From the NCBI GenBank assembly GCA_003202005.1, contig QJJF01000001.1, positions 29,005 through 93,004 of the forward strand: DNA of 64,000 bases, given 5' to 3'. Positions 44,013 through 53,930 of this stretch are shown in pieces; within the stretch, counting starts at the first letter, position 1; the number at the start of each line of letters is the position of its first letter. Under the pieces are notes generated by a model. The model made no database searches, was not told the origin of the DNA, and saw nothing but the letters and a program-made list of their open reading frames with translations. Source of the DNA: Williamsia faeni (GTDB lineage: Bacteria; Actinomycetota; Actinomycetes; Mycobacteriales; Mycobacteriaceae). The position numbers and the translations under genes were made by a program.

Positions 44013-45172
44013 GAGTGGTACCCCAGCCGCTTGCCCGCGAGACCGTTGAGTATCTCGGTGGTACCACCGCCGATCCCGAGGATCCGCATATCACGGTATT
44101 GACGCTCGACCTCGGTGCCGGTCATGTAGCCGGCGCCGCCGAAGAGCTGAACAGCCTTGTCCGCCACCCATTCACCAGCTTCGACCGAGGTGTTCTTGGC
44201 AAAGCAGACCTCCGCGATGAGGTCGGTTTCGCCTGCCATCGCGGCATCGACCACCGCGTGCGTATAGGTCCGGGCGACATCGATTTTGCGCGCCATCTCG
44301 GTGACCGTCTCCTGTACCGACTGACGCGCGATGAGCGGTTTACCGAACGTCTCGCGACTCCGCACCCAGTCGAGGGTCAGGTCGAGGCAGCGCTGGGCAC
44401 TTCCGTAGGCCTGGACGGCAAGTCCCACCCGCTCCGTGACAAACGCACCGGCGATCTGGAAGAACCCGGAGTTCTCGGCGCCCACCAGGTTACGGACCGG
44501 AACGCGCGCGTCGACGTAGGACAGCTCGGCGGTATCCGATGCGCGCCAGCCCATCTTGTCGAGTTTGCGGGTGACGGTGAACCCCGGAGTGCCCTTCTCG
44601 ACCACCAGCAGTGACACACCACCGGCTCCCGGTCCGCCGGTTCGGACGGCGGTCACCACGAAGTCGGCACGGACACCGGAGGTGATGTACGTCTTGGAGC
44701 CGTTCACGATGTACTCGTCGCCGTCGCGAACAGCCGATGTGGTCAGGTGCCCGACGTCGCTGCCGCCGCCCGGTTCGGTGATCGCAAGGCTGCCGATCGT
44801 CTCACCCGCCAGGGTCGGTGTCACCCACTTCTCGATCTGCTCAGGATCATTCGCCGCGATCAGGTGCGGTAGCGCGATTCCACAGGTGAACAGCGACGAG
44901 AACACGCCGCCCGACACGCCATTGCCGTGCAGCACCTCACCGCAGATGGTGGCGTCGATCAGGTCGCCGCCGCTTCCGCCGACGGACTCCGGAAAGCCCA
45001 GTCCGAGCAGTCCCGCCTCGGCTGCCTGCTTGTGCAGATCGAGCGGCAACTCACCGCTGCGCTCCCAATCATCCTGAAACGGCAGGATGTGCCGCTCGGC
45101 GAATGTCCGGACGGAGTCCCGCAATTGCTGACGCTGCGGGGTATTCCAGACCTTGGACTCAAGGACTTTCAT
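44009..45172 (-). CDS. Acyl-CoA dehydrogenase (FadE)
   Basis: This 387-residue enzyme has GFPESVGGSGGD, ITEPGGGSDVGHLTTSA, VTERVGLAVQAYGSAQ (probable catalytic Glu) and the C-terminal QLFGGAGYMTGTEVERQYRD. It is the second FadE of the operon and resembles the isovaleryl/citronellyl-CoA side of the family. The ATG follows the AtuA stop directly (TAGATG) and its stop overlaps the beta subunit's start. Confidence 0.87.
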   Translation of the reverse strand: MKVLESKVWNTPQRQQLRDSVRTFAERHILPFQDDWERSGELPLDLHKQAAEAGLLGLGFPESVGGSGGDLIDATICGEVLHGNGVSGGVFSSLFTCGIALPHLIAANDPEQIEKWVTPTLAGETIGSLAITEPGGGSDVGHLTTSAVRDGDEYIVNGSKTYITSGVRADFVVTAVRTGGPGAGGVSLLVVEKGTPGFTVTRKLDKMGWRASDTAELSYVDARVPVRNLVGAENSGFFQIAGAFVTERVGLAVQAYGSAQRCLDLTLDWVRSRETFGKPLIARQSVQETVTEMARKIDVARTYTHAVVDAAMAGETDLIAEVCFAKNTSVEAGEWVADKAVQLFGGAGYMTGTEVERQYRDMRILGIGGGTTEILNGLAGKRLGYHS

Positions 45173-46879
45173 CTATCCTCCAAATCGGATCGGGATCGCG
45201 ACGTGGCGCGAACGCAGCCACTCCCCGAGTCCCTTTGCTTGCGGATCAAAGCGGACGTTGTCGGCCACACCGCGGCCGAGTATCCCGTCGATCACGAAAT
45301 TCACGGCGAGAAGATTCGGTAGTTCGTGGCGGTGGACCTCGAGGTTCTCCGCCTCCGGGATCAATTGTTTGAACAGTTCGGTGGTCAGGGTCGCGGCCAG
45401 CCACTCGAAGTGTTCTCGATTCCGCACCCACACACCGACATTGGCGTTGCCGCCCTTGTCACCACTGCGGGCTCCGGCGATCTCGCCCAGCGGCGCAACA
45501 CGTGTCGGCCCCCACTGGGTGGCCGGTACCGGAGTGTGCGGCTCGGCCACCGTTTCGGGTGCTACCAGATCAGTCGCCACCCGCGACTCGATGACCTCCG
45601 TCGTGCCGTCGGCGAGGTGCACGGTGTGCGTGACGAGATGCGCCGGAACATATCCGGCCTCGAACACCGCATAGGGCGAGCCCCCACCGGGCGGGGAGGT
45701 CATGGTGAAGCCCGGGTAGCTGGCCAACGCCAACTCGACGGCGGCCGAAGAGAACTGGCGGCCCACCACCTTCTGATCGAGATCTTTTGCAACACACTGC
45801 AACAGCGCACTGGCCTGTTGCTCGGTGGGCGCGTCGTCCTGGTCGAGCCTCGTCAGTGTCCAGGTCAGATCTGCGGGACGGGTGGTCAGCTCGGCTTCGA
45901 ATTGGCGACGCGCGAGCTCGGCTTTGGCGTCGATGTCGAGTCCGGTCAAGACCATCGTCACCTCGTTGCGGAATCCGGCGAGGTGATTGAGCGACACCTT
46001 GAGGGTGTCGGGCGGAGTTTCACCTTTCACACCGCTGATCTGTACCCGGTCATCGCCGAGGTCGGTGAGGGTGATCGAGTCCATCCGGGTCGTCACGTCG
46101 GGTCCGAGGTAGCGGGGGCCGCCGATCTCGTAGAGCAGCTGCGCGGTGACGGTGCCCACGGTGACCGCACCGCCGGTCCCGGTGTGTTTGGTGATGACGG
46201 AGTCGCCGCCGGCCGAGATCTCGGCGATCGGAAAGCCCGGGTGCCCCATGTCGCTGATCTCGGTGAAGAACGAGTAGTTGCCGCCGGTGGCCTGCGTTCC
46301 GCATTCGATGATGTGCCCGGCCGCAACGGCTCCGGCCAGCTGGTCCAGATCGTCAGGGCCCCAACCGAAGTGCGCGGCAGCCGGACCGACTGTCAGCGAG
46401 GCATCGGTGACACGGCCGGTGACCACGATGTCGGCGCCCGCTCGCAGGGCCGCCGCGATCCCGAAACCGCCGAGATAGGCGTTGGCCGTCAACGGAGTTC
46501 CCAGTCCCAGGTCTTCGGCCCGGCCGCCGAGGTCGTCGCCGTCGACATAGGCGATCTTCGGCGCCAGTCCGAGGTTCTCGGCCAGTTCACCTATCGCAGC
46601 GGCAAGTCCCGCGGGGTTCACCCCACCGGCATTGCTGACAATCGTGACGCCGGCATCCATCGCCGTACCGAGGTTCGCCTCGAGTTGTCGCAGGAAGGTC
46701 TTCGCATATCCGGTTTTGGGATCCTTCAGCCGATCGCGGCCCAGGATCAGCATTGTCAGCTCGGCCAGGTAGTCGCCGGTCAGGCAGTCGAGGTCGCCCC
46801 CGGTGAGCATTTCCTGCATGGCGGCGAACCGGTCGCCGTAGAAGCCGGAGGCATTGCCGATGCGAATGACGTCGCTCAT
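45173..46879 (-). CDS. AtuA-family (DUF1446) protein, full length
   Basis: The 568-residue cytosolic protein has the AtuA pattern: [13 protein letters not shown] at the N terminus, [40 protein letters not shown] and, in the C-terminal domain, [15 protein letters not shown]. AtuA is essential for acyclic terpenoid (citronellol, geraniol) use in Pseudomonas, but its biochemical role is not established. Here it is linked to biotin carboxylase subunits, FadE and hydratase, the set expected for that route. The ATG at 46879 overlaps the next gene upstream by four bases. Confidence 0.88.
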   Translation of the reverse strand: MSDVIRIGNASGFYGDRFAAMQEMLTGGDLDCLTGDYLAELTMLILGRDRLKDPKTGYAKTFLRQLEANLGTAMDAGVTIVSNAGGVNPAGLAAAIGELAENLGLAPKIAYVDGDDLGGRAEDLGLGTPLTANAYLGGFGIAAALRAGADIVVTGRVTDASLTVGPAAAHFGWGPDDLDQLAGAVAAGHIIECGTQATGGNYSFFTEISDMGHPGFPIAEISAGGDSVITKHTGTGGAVTVGTVTAQLLYEIGGPRYLGPDVTTRMDSITLTDLGDDRVQISGVKGETPPDTLKVSLNHLAGFRNEVTMVLTGLDIDAKAELARRQFEAELTTRPADLTWTLTRLDQDDAPTEQQASALLQCVAKDLDQKVVGRQFSSAAVELALASYPGFTMTSPPGGGSPYAVFEAGYVPAHLVTHTVHLADGTTEVIESRVATDLVAPETVAEPHTPVPATQWGPTRVAPLGEIAGARSGDKGGNANVGVWVRNREHFEWLAATLTTELFKQLIPEAENLEVHRHELPNLLAVNFVIDGILGRGVADNVRFDPQAKGLGEWLRSRHVAIPIRFGG

Positions 46880-47649
46880 CGTCCACCCCCGGGAGGTCCG
46901 GCAAAGCACTGCGCGATGGTGACCCAATGGCGGGCGTCGTCGCCGGTGGCCACGATGTCGAGGTCGCCCGGGCGGCGGCGCTGGGTGATCAGCTGACAGA
47001 AGTCGAGGGCCGGGCCGGTGATTCGCTGTGTTGCATCCTCGGGACCCCACGTCCACGTCGAACCGTCGGGAGCCTGCAGCTCCACGCGGAAGTCCTCGGC
47101 CGGGGGCGTCTGGTCGTTGACCTGATAGGCGAAGTCGCGGGTGCGAACCCCCAGGTGCGCAATGGATTTGAGTCTCGAGGTCGGCTGGTTGACGACACCG
47201 AGCGCATCGGCGATGTCCAGGCCGTGGGCCCAGACCTCCATCAGCCGGGCCGTCGCCATCGACGCCGCAGACATCGGCGGCCCGAACCATGGCAGTTTCT
47301 GTCCCGCCGGGACCGCAACGAGCGCGTCGGCGAGCGCACGGCGTCGTTGCCGCCATTCATCGAGCACCTGCGATACCGGTTTCTGCGCCTCTTCCCGGGC
47401 AGCCACGTCGACAAAACCGGTCGGATTCTGCCAGGCGACCTTCAGAGTGCTTTCGAACTCCGCCGGATCCGTGGCCGCGGCAAACGCCTGCGCGTCGGTC
47501 CAGGACAGATGCGCTACCTGCTCCCGGATTGCCCAGCCATCAGCGGGAGTTGGTGTGTTCCAGCCATTCTCGTCCAAACCGGACACCATCCGGTCGACGA
47601 CGTCGGTCTCGGCAGACAGGTCGGCCACAAGCTCGGCAACGATGCTCAC
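46876..47649 (-). CDS. TIGR03084/DinB-like metal-binding protein
   Basis: The 257-residue protein has a DinB/maleylpyruvate-isomerase-type four-helix N-terminal half ([32 protein letters not shown] with probable metal-binding His residues) and a small C-terminal domain. Its catalytic role is unknown, but it is a typical companion of AtuA-like operons in actinobacteria. I use the GTG at 47649. It is the first gene of the operon, preceded by repeat array C. Confidence 0.75.
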   Translation of the reverse strand: MSIVAELVADLSAETDVVDRMVSGLDENGWNTPTPADGWAIREQVAHLSWTDAQAFAAATDPAEFESTLKVAWQNPTGFVDVAAREEAQKPVSQVLDEWRQRRRALADALVAVPAGQKLPWFGPPMSAASMATARLMEVWAHGLDIADALGVVNQPTSRLKSIAHLGVRTRDFAYQVNDQTPPAEDFRVELQAPDGSTWTWGPEDATQRITGPALDFCQLITQRRRPGDLDIVATGDDARHWVTIAQCFAGPPGGGR

Positions 47650-47729
47650 GCGGTCAGCCTGACACGACCCGACCACATAAGCAAGCACTCGTGCTTGTTT
47701 CTAGCGCTACCCCTACGCCCCGCCCCCGC

Positions 47730-47945
47730 CGCCGAGCGTGCCCAAGTTACCGCCGAGCGTGCCCTCGTTGCCGCTGAGCGTGCCGAAAATGGTTGCCCGC
47801 CTGCAACTTCAGCACGCTCGACGGTGTTTGAGGCACGCTCGGCGGTGGGATCGGCACGCTCGACGGATCGGTGGCGAGGCGGAACGGCGGCTGGATTGGC
47901 ACGCTCGGCGGCTGGATCGGCACGCTCGGCGGATCGGTGGCGCGG
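47730..47945. repeat. 21-bp repeat array C, inverted arrangement
   Basis: Three units run one way (47730-47750, 47751-47771, 47772-47792; CGCCGAGCGTGCC core). At least five run the other way from 47811 (GGCACGCTCG(A/G)CGG core): 47811, 47832, 47853, 47898 and 47919. The third of these is longer by 24 bases. The opposite arms could pair over about 60 bases. The array lies between the AtuA operon start and the thioesterase stop. Confidence 0.85.
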
Positions 47946-47948
47946 TGG

Positions 47949-48830
47949 CTAGGCGGTGGCGTCGGCGGTCGCCTGGGCGACCACTGTGCCGTCCGGTTGA
48001 ACCATGGTGGCGAAGACGGAGCTGATACGTCGGCCGGATTTGATCTGCTTCACCGTGACGGTCAGGTCACCCTGATCGATGGCGGGTGACCGCAGGAAAC
48101 TCACGGAGATGTCGGCCACGTGATATCGATGCCCCGCTCTGGCCGACAGCTCTGTACCCAGGGATGCCGCCTCCGCGAGGATCGCCGTCACGATGCCGCC
48201 GTGCATGGTGCCCATCTTGTTGGCCATGCCGGGAGTGGGTGTCGCGGTCAGCTCGATGGTGTCCTCGCCGACGGCAGCCACGCGCAGACCCAGCAGCACC
48301 TGGATCGGGCCGGCCGGGATCGAGCCGTCGACCAGTCCGGACAAGATCTGTCTTCCGGTCAGTTCCGGATCCAGTGGCTCCGGCAACGGCGGTTGTTCGA
48401 CAGGCGCGACAGAACTGGCGGGACGGCCGGTCTCGAGCGGCGGCGTCTCACCCGTGGCCCGGCTCACCACGACACCACGCCCGGTGGCCACACAAATGAC
48501 AGCACCCGAGTCATCGATCAGCTCGGCAGACGTCACACCGTGCCCGCCGGTACTTCCGACCAATCGGCCCGCACCCGATGCTTTGATTCCCAACTTCACC
48601 GGGCTCGCCACCGACAACGACAGTCGCGACTGCACCGTCGCGGACCCCGCGGGCTGAGCATTGTAGAAAGCCGAGCCCCCGACGATCTCGGCCAGCGTGG
48701 CGTACGACGCCATCCCGATCTCGCCTCGATGGTCCACCAGTGCACTGCCCAGAAGCTGACTGGTCGTCCGGCGCCCGTGTTCATCGGTGACATACTCGAT
48801 GCCGAGCGTTGCCATGGGATCTTTGGTCAT
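47949..48830 (-). CDS. Tandem hotdog thioesterase (PaaI-like)
   Basis: The 293-residue protein has two hotdog-like halves. The C-terminal half is clearest, with NKMGTMHGGIVTAILAEAASLG (the acyl-thioesterase HGG region), ISVSFLRSPA and IKSGRRISSVFATM. The N-terminal half is a more diverged copy (YATLAEIVGGSAFYNAQ). Such proteins hydrolyse acyl-CoA in the cytosol. It closes the CYP51-side operon, 34 bases from the SDR. Confidence 0.8.
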   Translation of the reverse strand: MTKDPMATLGIEYVTDEHGRRTTSQLLGSALVDHRGEIGMASYATLAEIVGGSAFYNAQPAGSATVQSRLSLSVASPVKLGIKASGAGRLVGSTGGHGVTSAELIDDSGAVICVATGRGVVVSRATGETPPLETGRPASSVAPVEQPPLPEPLDPELTGRQILSGLVDGSIPAGPIQVLLGLRVAAVGEDTIELTATPTPGMANKMGTMHGGIVTAILAEAASLGTELSARAGHRYHVADISVSFLRSPAIDQGDLTVTVKQIKSGRRISSVFATMVQPDGTVVAQATADATA

Positions 48831-48864
48831 GAAATCATGCCTATCACGCGATGGGCACCGATAT

Positions 48865-49737
48865 TTAATCGGCGAGGATGCCTCGCAGTTCCTCGAGCGT
48901 GTAGGGCGGGTCTTCCTCATGGCCCCGATATGCCACGAACCCCGGCTCGAAGGCCGGGTACTTTCCGATGAATCCGCCTGCAGCACTGTAGATCTGGCCT
49001 GTGATCCCGGCGGCCAGATCGCTGGCGAGATAGGCGTATAGCGGGGCGACGTATTTCGCCGGCGCCGGATCCAGCGCGGCGTCGCGGGTGAACTCGTCCA
49101 GCAGACCGCGCTCGAACAGGTCCCTGATATGTGCCTCATATCCGGCACCGGTCGACAACCTCGTCTTGCCGCCCGGGCAGACGACGTTGACCCGGACACC
49201 GTGCGGTCGCAGGTCGGCTGCCAATGCCAGCGACAAGCTGTTGACCCCGCCTTTGCCGGACGGATACCCGGTGCCTCCGAAGTTGCCCGCAGATGCCGCC
49301 GAGCCGGTGGTCACCACCGCGCCGGAACCCTGTTCGACGAGTACCGGCGCCGCTGCCCGCACCAGTTCGAACGTGCTCACCAGGTGTGCGTCGAGCTGGG
49401 CAACGAAGTCCCGGGTGGTCATGGTCAGGATCGAGGATCCGTCGGGTTCTGCCACGCCGGCGCAGTTGATGACGACGTCGAGACCCCCGAACTCGCGCAG
49501 CGCCATGGACACCATGTGCGCGGCCACATCCGCGTCGGCCACATTGCCGGCCACCGGTACCGCGTTGCCCCCGTCACCGACGATCTGCGCGGCGGCGGCC
49601 TTCGCGGTCGGCTCGTCGCGGCCGTTGACCACCACCGACGCACCTTCCGCAGCCAGTCGGCTCGCGACCGCAAGACCGATGCCCCGGCTGGAACCGGCGA
49701 CCACGGCCCGCTTGCCTGCCAGCAGCCTCGGGCTCAC
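48865..49737 (-). CDS. SDR family oxidoreductase
   Basis: The 290-residue protein has a Rossmann start (AVVAGSSRGIGLAVA), NCAG and an active site with Ser upstream of a GYPSGK segment (Tyr/Lys). The variant Pro-Ser-Gly after Tyr is unusual but keeps the Y-x3-K spacing. It overlaps the upstream gene by four bases. It probably works on a steroid, terpenoid or lipid alcohol. Confidence 0.85.
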   Translation of the reverse strand: MSPRLLAGKRAVVAGSSRGIGLAVASRLAAEGASVVVNGRDEPTAKAAAAQIVGDGGNAVPVAGNVADADVAAHMVSMALREFGGLDVVINCAGVAEPDGSSILTMTTRDFVAQLDAHLVSTFELVRAAAPVLVEQGSGAVVTTGSAASAGNFGGTGYPSGKGGVNSLSLALAADLRPHGVRVNVVCPGGKTRLSTGAGYEAHIRDLFERGLLDEFTRDAALDPAPAKYVAPLYAYLASDLAAGITGQIYSAAGGFIGKYPAFEPGFVAYRGHEEDPPYTLEELRGILAD

Positions 49738-50990
49738 CCCGCAGAGACCGGTGTGATCGACAACGGGATACCGCGGTCGGCGAACTCGAAGGTCGCCCCG
49801 CCGCTGAAACGCGCGATGGCGACTTCCCCCGACTCCTTGATCGCCTCACCACGGGCGATCTCTATCACCAGGTCGTCTCCGTCGCGATGCCCGGAGACCG
49901 CAGACCAGGTGGGATGCACCGCGGAGGCCATCGCCAGGACCGGCTCGAGGTGCTCGGGATCGATGTACGCGATCCAGCCCTTGTCCGCGTTCGCATCGGA
50001 GTTCCCCGGAAGTCGCAGCTCAACCGATGCGTTCTCCCCCGAACCGTGAACCGAAACCTGCGCGCCGACATACTGATCGGGTCCGAGGATCGGATGCACT
50101 CGCAGGACCGCCGCCAGTGACTCCGCGTCCTGGTCGACCCCGAGACAATGCCGTAGCCGATCGGCGGTCAGGCCCGAAATGCCCGTCAGCTGCTTGCGGA
50201 AGATTTCGGTGGCCTGCGCCTCGTTCTCCGACTTCCCCCGCACCGACATCACAAACCCCAGCGCCAGCAACTGATGCTGCAGCGCAACCTCTTCCGCCAT
50301 CCGGATCAGAGCCGAGTGCGACCAGTCGGCGAACCGCAGGTCTTCCCATACTGGTCCGACATAGTCGTCGTGGCCTTCGCCACCGGGCACGATGGGAGAC
50401 AGCTCGACGTTGGCGGCCTTGGTTGCCGACATGACGATCGACTGCTCGGGTAAAGGCAGTTCCTCGCGGTCGGGTTCGATGGTCACGGTCCATGCACAGT
50501 GCGGGTGCTGGTCCGAGGGTCGGCGCGGTGGGCGGTGGATCGGACGGATACGCGCTCGCCGGTTGGTGGCGATCGCGGTCGCGTCGAACGTCGGATCCTC
50601 GATGTCGTGGCACATGGAGGTGACGTAGTCATCCCCCATCGGTTCGACATCCATCAGGGCGCCACAATGATTCAACACGAACTCGCCGTGGTACTTGTCC
50701 TGGATCGTGTATCGGAAATCCATGAACTGCGGTGGGGCCCCGATATCGAGTTGCAGACATTTGAACATGTCGGCCACACCGTCACCGGTGATCTTCAGGG
50801 CAGCACGCATCCGCTTCGTGTAGACGGGGCTCGCCGCCATCCACTCTTCGACTGCGATCTGCGCCATCGTCTCTCGCCCGAAGGCACCGATACAGTGAGC
50901 CATTCCGGAACGGTCGATCAATTGTCCCGACAACAGCAGCTCCGGCAGAAGCCTTGCCAGAGTTGCGCGATCGAGGTCTGCGTACGACAT
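49734..50990 (-). CDS. Conserved protein of unknown function (418 residues)
   Basis: I do not recognise this family. The 418-residue protein has no signal peptide or membrane helix. It has a possible His/Cys metal site in LNHCGALMDVEP and SMCHDIEDPTFD, and a later DYVGPVWEDLRFADWSHSAL segment. Regions 130-170 are basic and Pro-rich (RRARIRPIHRPPRRPSD). It overlaps the SDR by four bases and follows the NTF2-like gene by eight, so it belongs to the CYP51 operon; a redox or hydrolytic enzyme with steroid-like substrate is only a guess. Confidence 0.75.
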   Translation of the reverse strand: MSYADLDRATLARLLPELLLSGQLIDRSGMAHCIGAFGRETMAQIAVEEWMAASPVYTKRMRAALKITGDGVADMFKCLQLDIGAPPQFMDFRYTIQDKYHGEFVLNHCGALMDVEPMGDDYVTSMCHDIEDPTFDATAIATNRRARIRPIHRPPRRPSDQHPHCAWTVTIEPDREELPLPEQSIVMSATKAANVELSPIVPGGEGHDDYVGPVWEDLRFADWSHSALIRMAEEVALQHQLLALGFVMSVRGKSENEAQATEIFRKQLTGISGLTADRLRHCLGVDQDAESLAAVLRVHPILGPDQYVGAQVSVHGSGENASVELRLPGNSDANADKGWIAYIDPEHLEPVLAMASAVHPTWSAVSGHRDGDDLVIEIARGEAIKESGEVAIARFSGGATFEFADRGIPLSITPVSAG

Positions 50991-50998
50991 GGCGGTGT

Positions 50999-51550
50999 TC
51001 ACCACATCTCGACGGGCGTCTTACCCAGTGGATACCAGCCCGGCAGTAGCTCTTTGGCATTCAGGACCCGATCGATGCGGCCCTGCATTCCGGCACTCAT
51101 CACTCCGTCCGTCATCATCTCCATGAACAACGCGGTGACGTTGCCGTAGTCGAAGAAATCTCGTTGCCATGCCCACTGGAAATTGCCGCCGTACTTGAAC
51201 CAGCTGCCCTGGATACCTTCGAGGCCGTAATGGGTGCCGTCTTCGCGGGTGGCCTCGAAGATCTGCTTCCACAGACCCATCATGTCCCCGGTCTTCTCGT
51301 CGATGACCCAGGACTGGTACGGGTAGGTCCAGCCGTCGAGGCCGTCCATCTCGTATCCGATGGCATAGTCCCGGATCTGATCGCGGCCGATGGCCATGAA
51401 ATCGTGCTTCGCACCGTAGTTCCACCCATACGTGGCGTCTTCGGTGTAGAACTCCGCGAGTGGCCGCCAGTCGCCGGTCTTCTCACAATCAACGTTGGCC
51501 TGCAGCCAGCGCTCCACCATCTCGTCGAGTTCAGCGCGTTCAAATGACAT
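50999..51550 (-). CDS. NTF2-like (SnoaL/KSI-fold) protein, possible Rv0762c homologue
   Basis: The 183-residue protein has an N-terminal helix (FERAELDEMVERWLQANVDCE), then LAEFYTEDATYGWNYGAKHDFMAIGRD, typical of the SnoaL/NTF2 cone that holds hydrophobic ligands. Its length and its position next to ferredoxin and CYP51 match Rv0762c as I recall it; this is from memory. Possible isomerase or lyase activity, unproven. Confidence 0.75.
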   Translation of the reverse strand: MSFERAELDEMVERWLQANVDCEKTGDWRPLAEFYTEDATYGWNYGAKHDFMAIGRDQIRDYAIGYEMDGLDGWTYPYQSWVIDEKTGDMMGLWKQIFEATREDGTHYGLEGIQGSWFKYGGNFQWAWQRDFFDYGNVTALFMEMMTDGVMSAGMQGRIDRVLNAKELLPGWYPLGKTPVEMW

Positions 51551-51565
51551 GGAAATACCCAACTT

Positions 51566-51757
51566 TCATTCTTCAACAATTCTGAGGGCCTGAGTCGGAC
51601 AGTAACGCACAGCACGCTCCACGTCTGCCGAATGACTGCTGCCTGGTTGCGGGTCAAGGATTTTCACCGAATCGCGCCCGGACTCGAAGATGTCGGGTGC
51701 TTCCATCTCACACATCCCATGCCCCTGACACAGGTCCAAATCCACTTCGATTCTCAC
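51566..51757 (-). CDS. [3Fe-4S] ferredoxin, CYP51 electron donor
   Basis: A 63-residue ferredoxin. The cluster ligands are Cys10, Cys16 (CQGHGMC, with His replacing the second Cys) and Cys53 (RYCPTQAL), the pattern of P450-associated [3Fe-4S] ferredoxins. I chose the GTG at 51757 because GGAGGTGG lies six bases before it; earlier GTG codons would add a few residues. It follows the P450 by 29 bases. Confidence 0.9.
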   Translation of the reverse strand: MRIEVDLDLCQGHGMCEMEAPDIFESGRDSVKILDPQPGSSHSADVERAVRYCPTQALRIVEE

Positions 51758-51786
51758 GGGATCCACCTCCACCACATTTCTGGGCA

Positions 51787-53139
51787 CTAGCTGGTGCGCT
51801 TGCGGTACTTGACTTTGCAGGGTTGTGCCAACTGGACAACCATTTTCGAGTGGTCGTTCTTGTACGACTCCGACGGCTGGGCCATCTCGAACTCGTAGTT
51901 CTGCAGCAGCACCGAGAAGATCGCCTTGAGCTGCATGATGGCGAATTGCGCACCAACACAACGATGTCGGCCCGCTCCGAAGGGGATCCAGGTCCACCGG
52001 TTGACCAGATCTTCTTGACGCGGCTCGAGATAGCGGTCCGGGTCAAAGCTGTCGGGGTTCGGGAAATCCTCGGGAAGCCGGTTCGAGATGGCCGGCGAGA
52101 CCGCGATCGATTGTCCGGGCTCGAGTTGGAAATCCTCGACCACGAAGTCGTTCTGGACCACCCGCATCAGCACGATGAGGGGTGGATGCAGCCGGAGCGC
52201 TTCCTTGAGGGCCGACTCGAGCTTGGGGATCTGCCGCATCGCTCCGAAACTGTATTCGGCTCCACCCGAATAGATCTCGTCGAGTTCGGCGGTGACCTGA
52301 GCCATGTAGTCCGGATGCCGGAGGAGTTCGATCAATGTCCACGCCGCGGTACCCGAGGTGGTGTGGTGACCGGCGAACATCATGGAGATGAACATGCCGG
52401 TGATCGTGTCCGCGGTGAACCGGAGGTTGCCCTCCTCGTCCTTGATCGAGATCAGAACGTCGAGCAGATCGCGGTCGTCGTCGGTCGGCGGATCACCGGC
52501 GATCCGGGTGTCCATGATCTCCTGCACCAGTTCCACCAGACCGATGCGGGCGGCATCACGCTTGCGGAAGCTCTCGATGTCGGCATAGGCGTCGACGTAC
52601 GCGATCGGATCGGTGCCCTTCTCCAGATCGTGGTACAGATGCGCGAACCGGCCGTCGAGCTGTTCCCGAAACTTCTTGCCCACCAGGCACGCCGACGAGG
52701 TGTAGATGGTCAGTTCGGCGAAGAACTCCAGCAGGTCGATCTCACCCTCGTCACCCCAGCGAGCAATGATGCGCTCGGTCTCTTCGGGGATCGTGATGGC
52801 ATGCTGCTTCATGTGCGCGCCCTTGAGCGCCTGGTTGTGCAGCATCTCCGAACGACGTTCCGGACTGGCGTCGAACACGACACCTTCACCGAAGATCGGT
52901 GTCATGAACGGGTAGGCGGCGGCCTGATCGAGGTCTTCTTCCGACGCCCGGAAGAACGCCTCGTTGGCGGCGGCACCGGAGACCAGCGCGACCTCTCGAT
53001 CGGCGAGCTGGAACACCCCGACGTCACCACATTCCTCGCGAACCCGCCAGAACAACCCGATCGGGTCGCTGGCGAGTTCGTCGAGGTGGCCATGTTCGCC
53101 TTCTCCACCGGATACGCGCTTCGGCTTGGTCAGGGTCAT
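51787..53139 (-). CDS. cyp51: Cytochrome P450 CYP51 (sterol 14-alpha-demethylase)
   Basis: The 450-residue protein closely resembles M. tuberculosis CYP51: SGGEGEHGHL at the N terminus, KAYPFMTPIFGEGVVFDASPERR-like region, FAELTIYTSSACLVGKKFR, the I-helix MMFAGHHTTSG, and the heme loop FGAGRHRCVG with Cys394, the same number as in Mtb CYP51. It demethylates 14-alpha-methyl sterols in vitro; its natural bacterial substrate is unsettled. The ATG overlaps the SDR stop (ATGA). Azole drugs are known to bind this family. Confidence 0.95.
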   Translation of the reverse strand: MTLTKPKRVSGGEGEHGHLDELASDPIGLFWRVREECGDVGVFQLADREVALVSGAAANEAFFRASEEDLDQAAAYPFMTPIFGEGVVFDASPERRSEMLHNQALKGAHMKQHAITIPEETERIIARWGDEGEIDLLEFFAELTIYTSSACLVGKKFREQLDGRFAHLYHDLEKGTDPIAYVDAYADIESFRKRDAARIGLVELVQEIMDTRIAGDPPTDDDRDLLDVLISIKDEEGNLRFTADTITGMFISMMFAGHHTTSGTAAWTLIELLRHPDYMAQVTAELDEIYSGGAEYSFGAMRQIPKLESALKEALRLHPPLIVLMRVVQNDFVVEDFQLEPGQSIAVSPAISNRLPEDFPNPDSFDPDRYLEPRQEDLVNRWTWIPFGAGRHRCVGAQFAIMQLKAIFSVLLQNYEFEMAQPSESYKNDHSKMVVQLAQPCKVKYRKRTS

Positions 53140-53930
53140 TTGGTGTCTCCTCCATTGCGTGCGATCGGCGCCTCGGCCTCGACCTCGACCAGTCGCATGT
53201 GCGCGCCGCGGGGCATGGACACGATGGTCGTGATGGCTGTTGCGAGATGCTCTGGTTTCAAGAAGTTGCTGTGACGGGCCAGCCCCCACGGAACCCAGTC
53301 GTTGAGAACCGATTCGGCGACCTCCGCCGTGAAGTTCATGCCCATGCCGGTCATGACCTGCCCCGGACGGACCAGGCTGGACCGAACACCGGTGCCTTCC
53401 AGCTCCATTCGCGCGACGTCTGACAGACCTTCGACACCGCGTTTGGCTGCGACGTACGCCGCCATCTGCGGTCGCGGCCACATGACGACGTCTGAGCTGA
53501 CGAATACGAAGTCGCCGCGTTGGCGTTTGATCATCTCCGGGACGACACGGCGAAACAGGCGCTGGGCTCCCAGGAGGTGGATGTTGACCTGCGACGCGAA
53601 ATCCTCATTGCTGAGTTCGTGGGCGCGCCCCGGCTCCAAATCGCCGGCCCCGGACACAGCGATCTCGATCGGGCCCAGTTGCGCCTCCGCCTTGGTGACG
53701 AACTCGTCGATCGAATCGACGTCGGTGACATCCAGCGGCAATGCCACCGCTTCGCCCCCGGCCGCATTGATCTGATCGACGAACTCCTGCGACTTCTCGA
53801 CTCGCCTGGCACCCAGTGCAACTGGATACCCGGCGGCACCGAGCATCACCGCCGTCGCGGCACCGATACCGGACGATGCGCCGGCGACGATGACCGGACG
53901 ACGGTCGGGATGAGCTGGGAAACGGGGCAT
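53136..53930 (-). CDS. SDR family oxidoreductase (Rv0765c-like)
   Basis: The 264-residue protein has VIVAGASSGIGAATA, AVSGAGDLEPG and an active site with SSDVV followed by YVAAK. Position between a CYP123-type P450 and CYP51 matches Rv0765c in M. tuberculosis. The start is the ATG at 53930, overlapping the P450 stop by one base (TGATG). Substrate unknown, perhaps the alcohol made by the P450s. Confidence 0.85.
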   Translation of the reverse strand: MPRFPAHPDRRPVIVAGASSGIGAATAVMLGAAGYPVALGARRVEKSQEFVDQINAAGGEAVALPLDVTDVDSIDEFVTKAEAQLGPIEIAVSGAGDLEPGRAHELSNEDFASQVNIHLLGAQRLFRRVVPEMIKRQRGDFVFVSSDVVMWPRPQMAAYVAAKRGVEGLSDVARMELEGTGVRSSLVRPGQVMTGMGMNFTAEVAESVLNDWVPWGLARHSNFLKPEHLATAITTIVSMPRGAHMRLVEVEAEAPIARNGGDTK

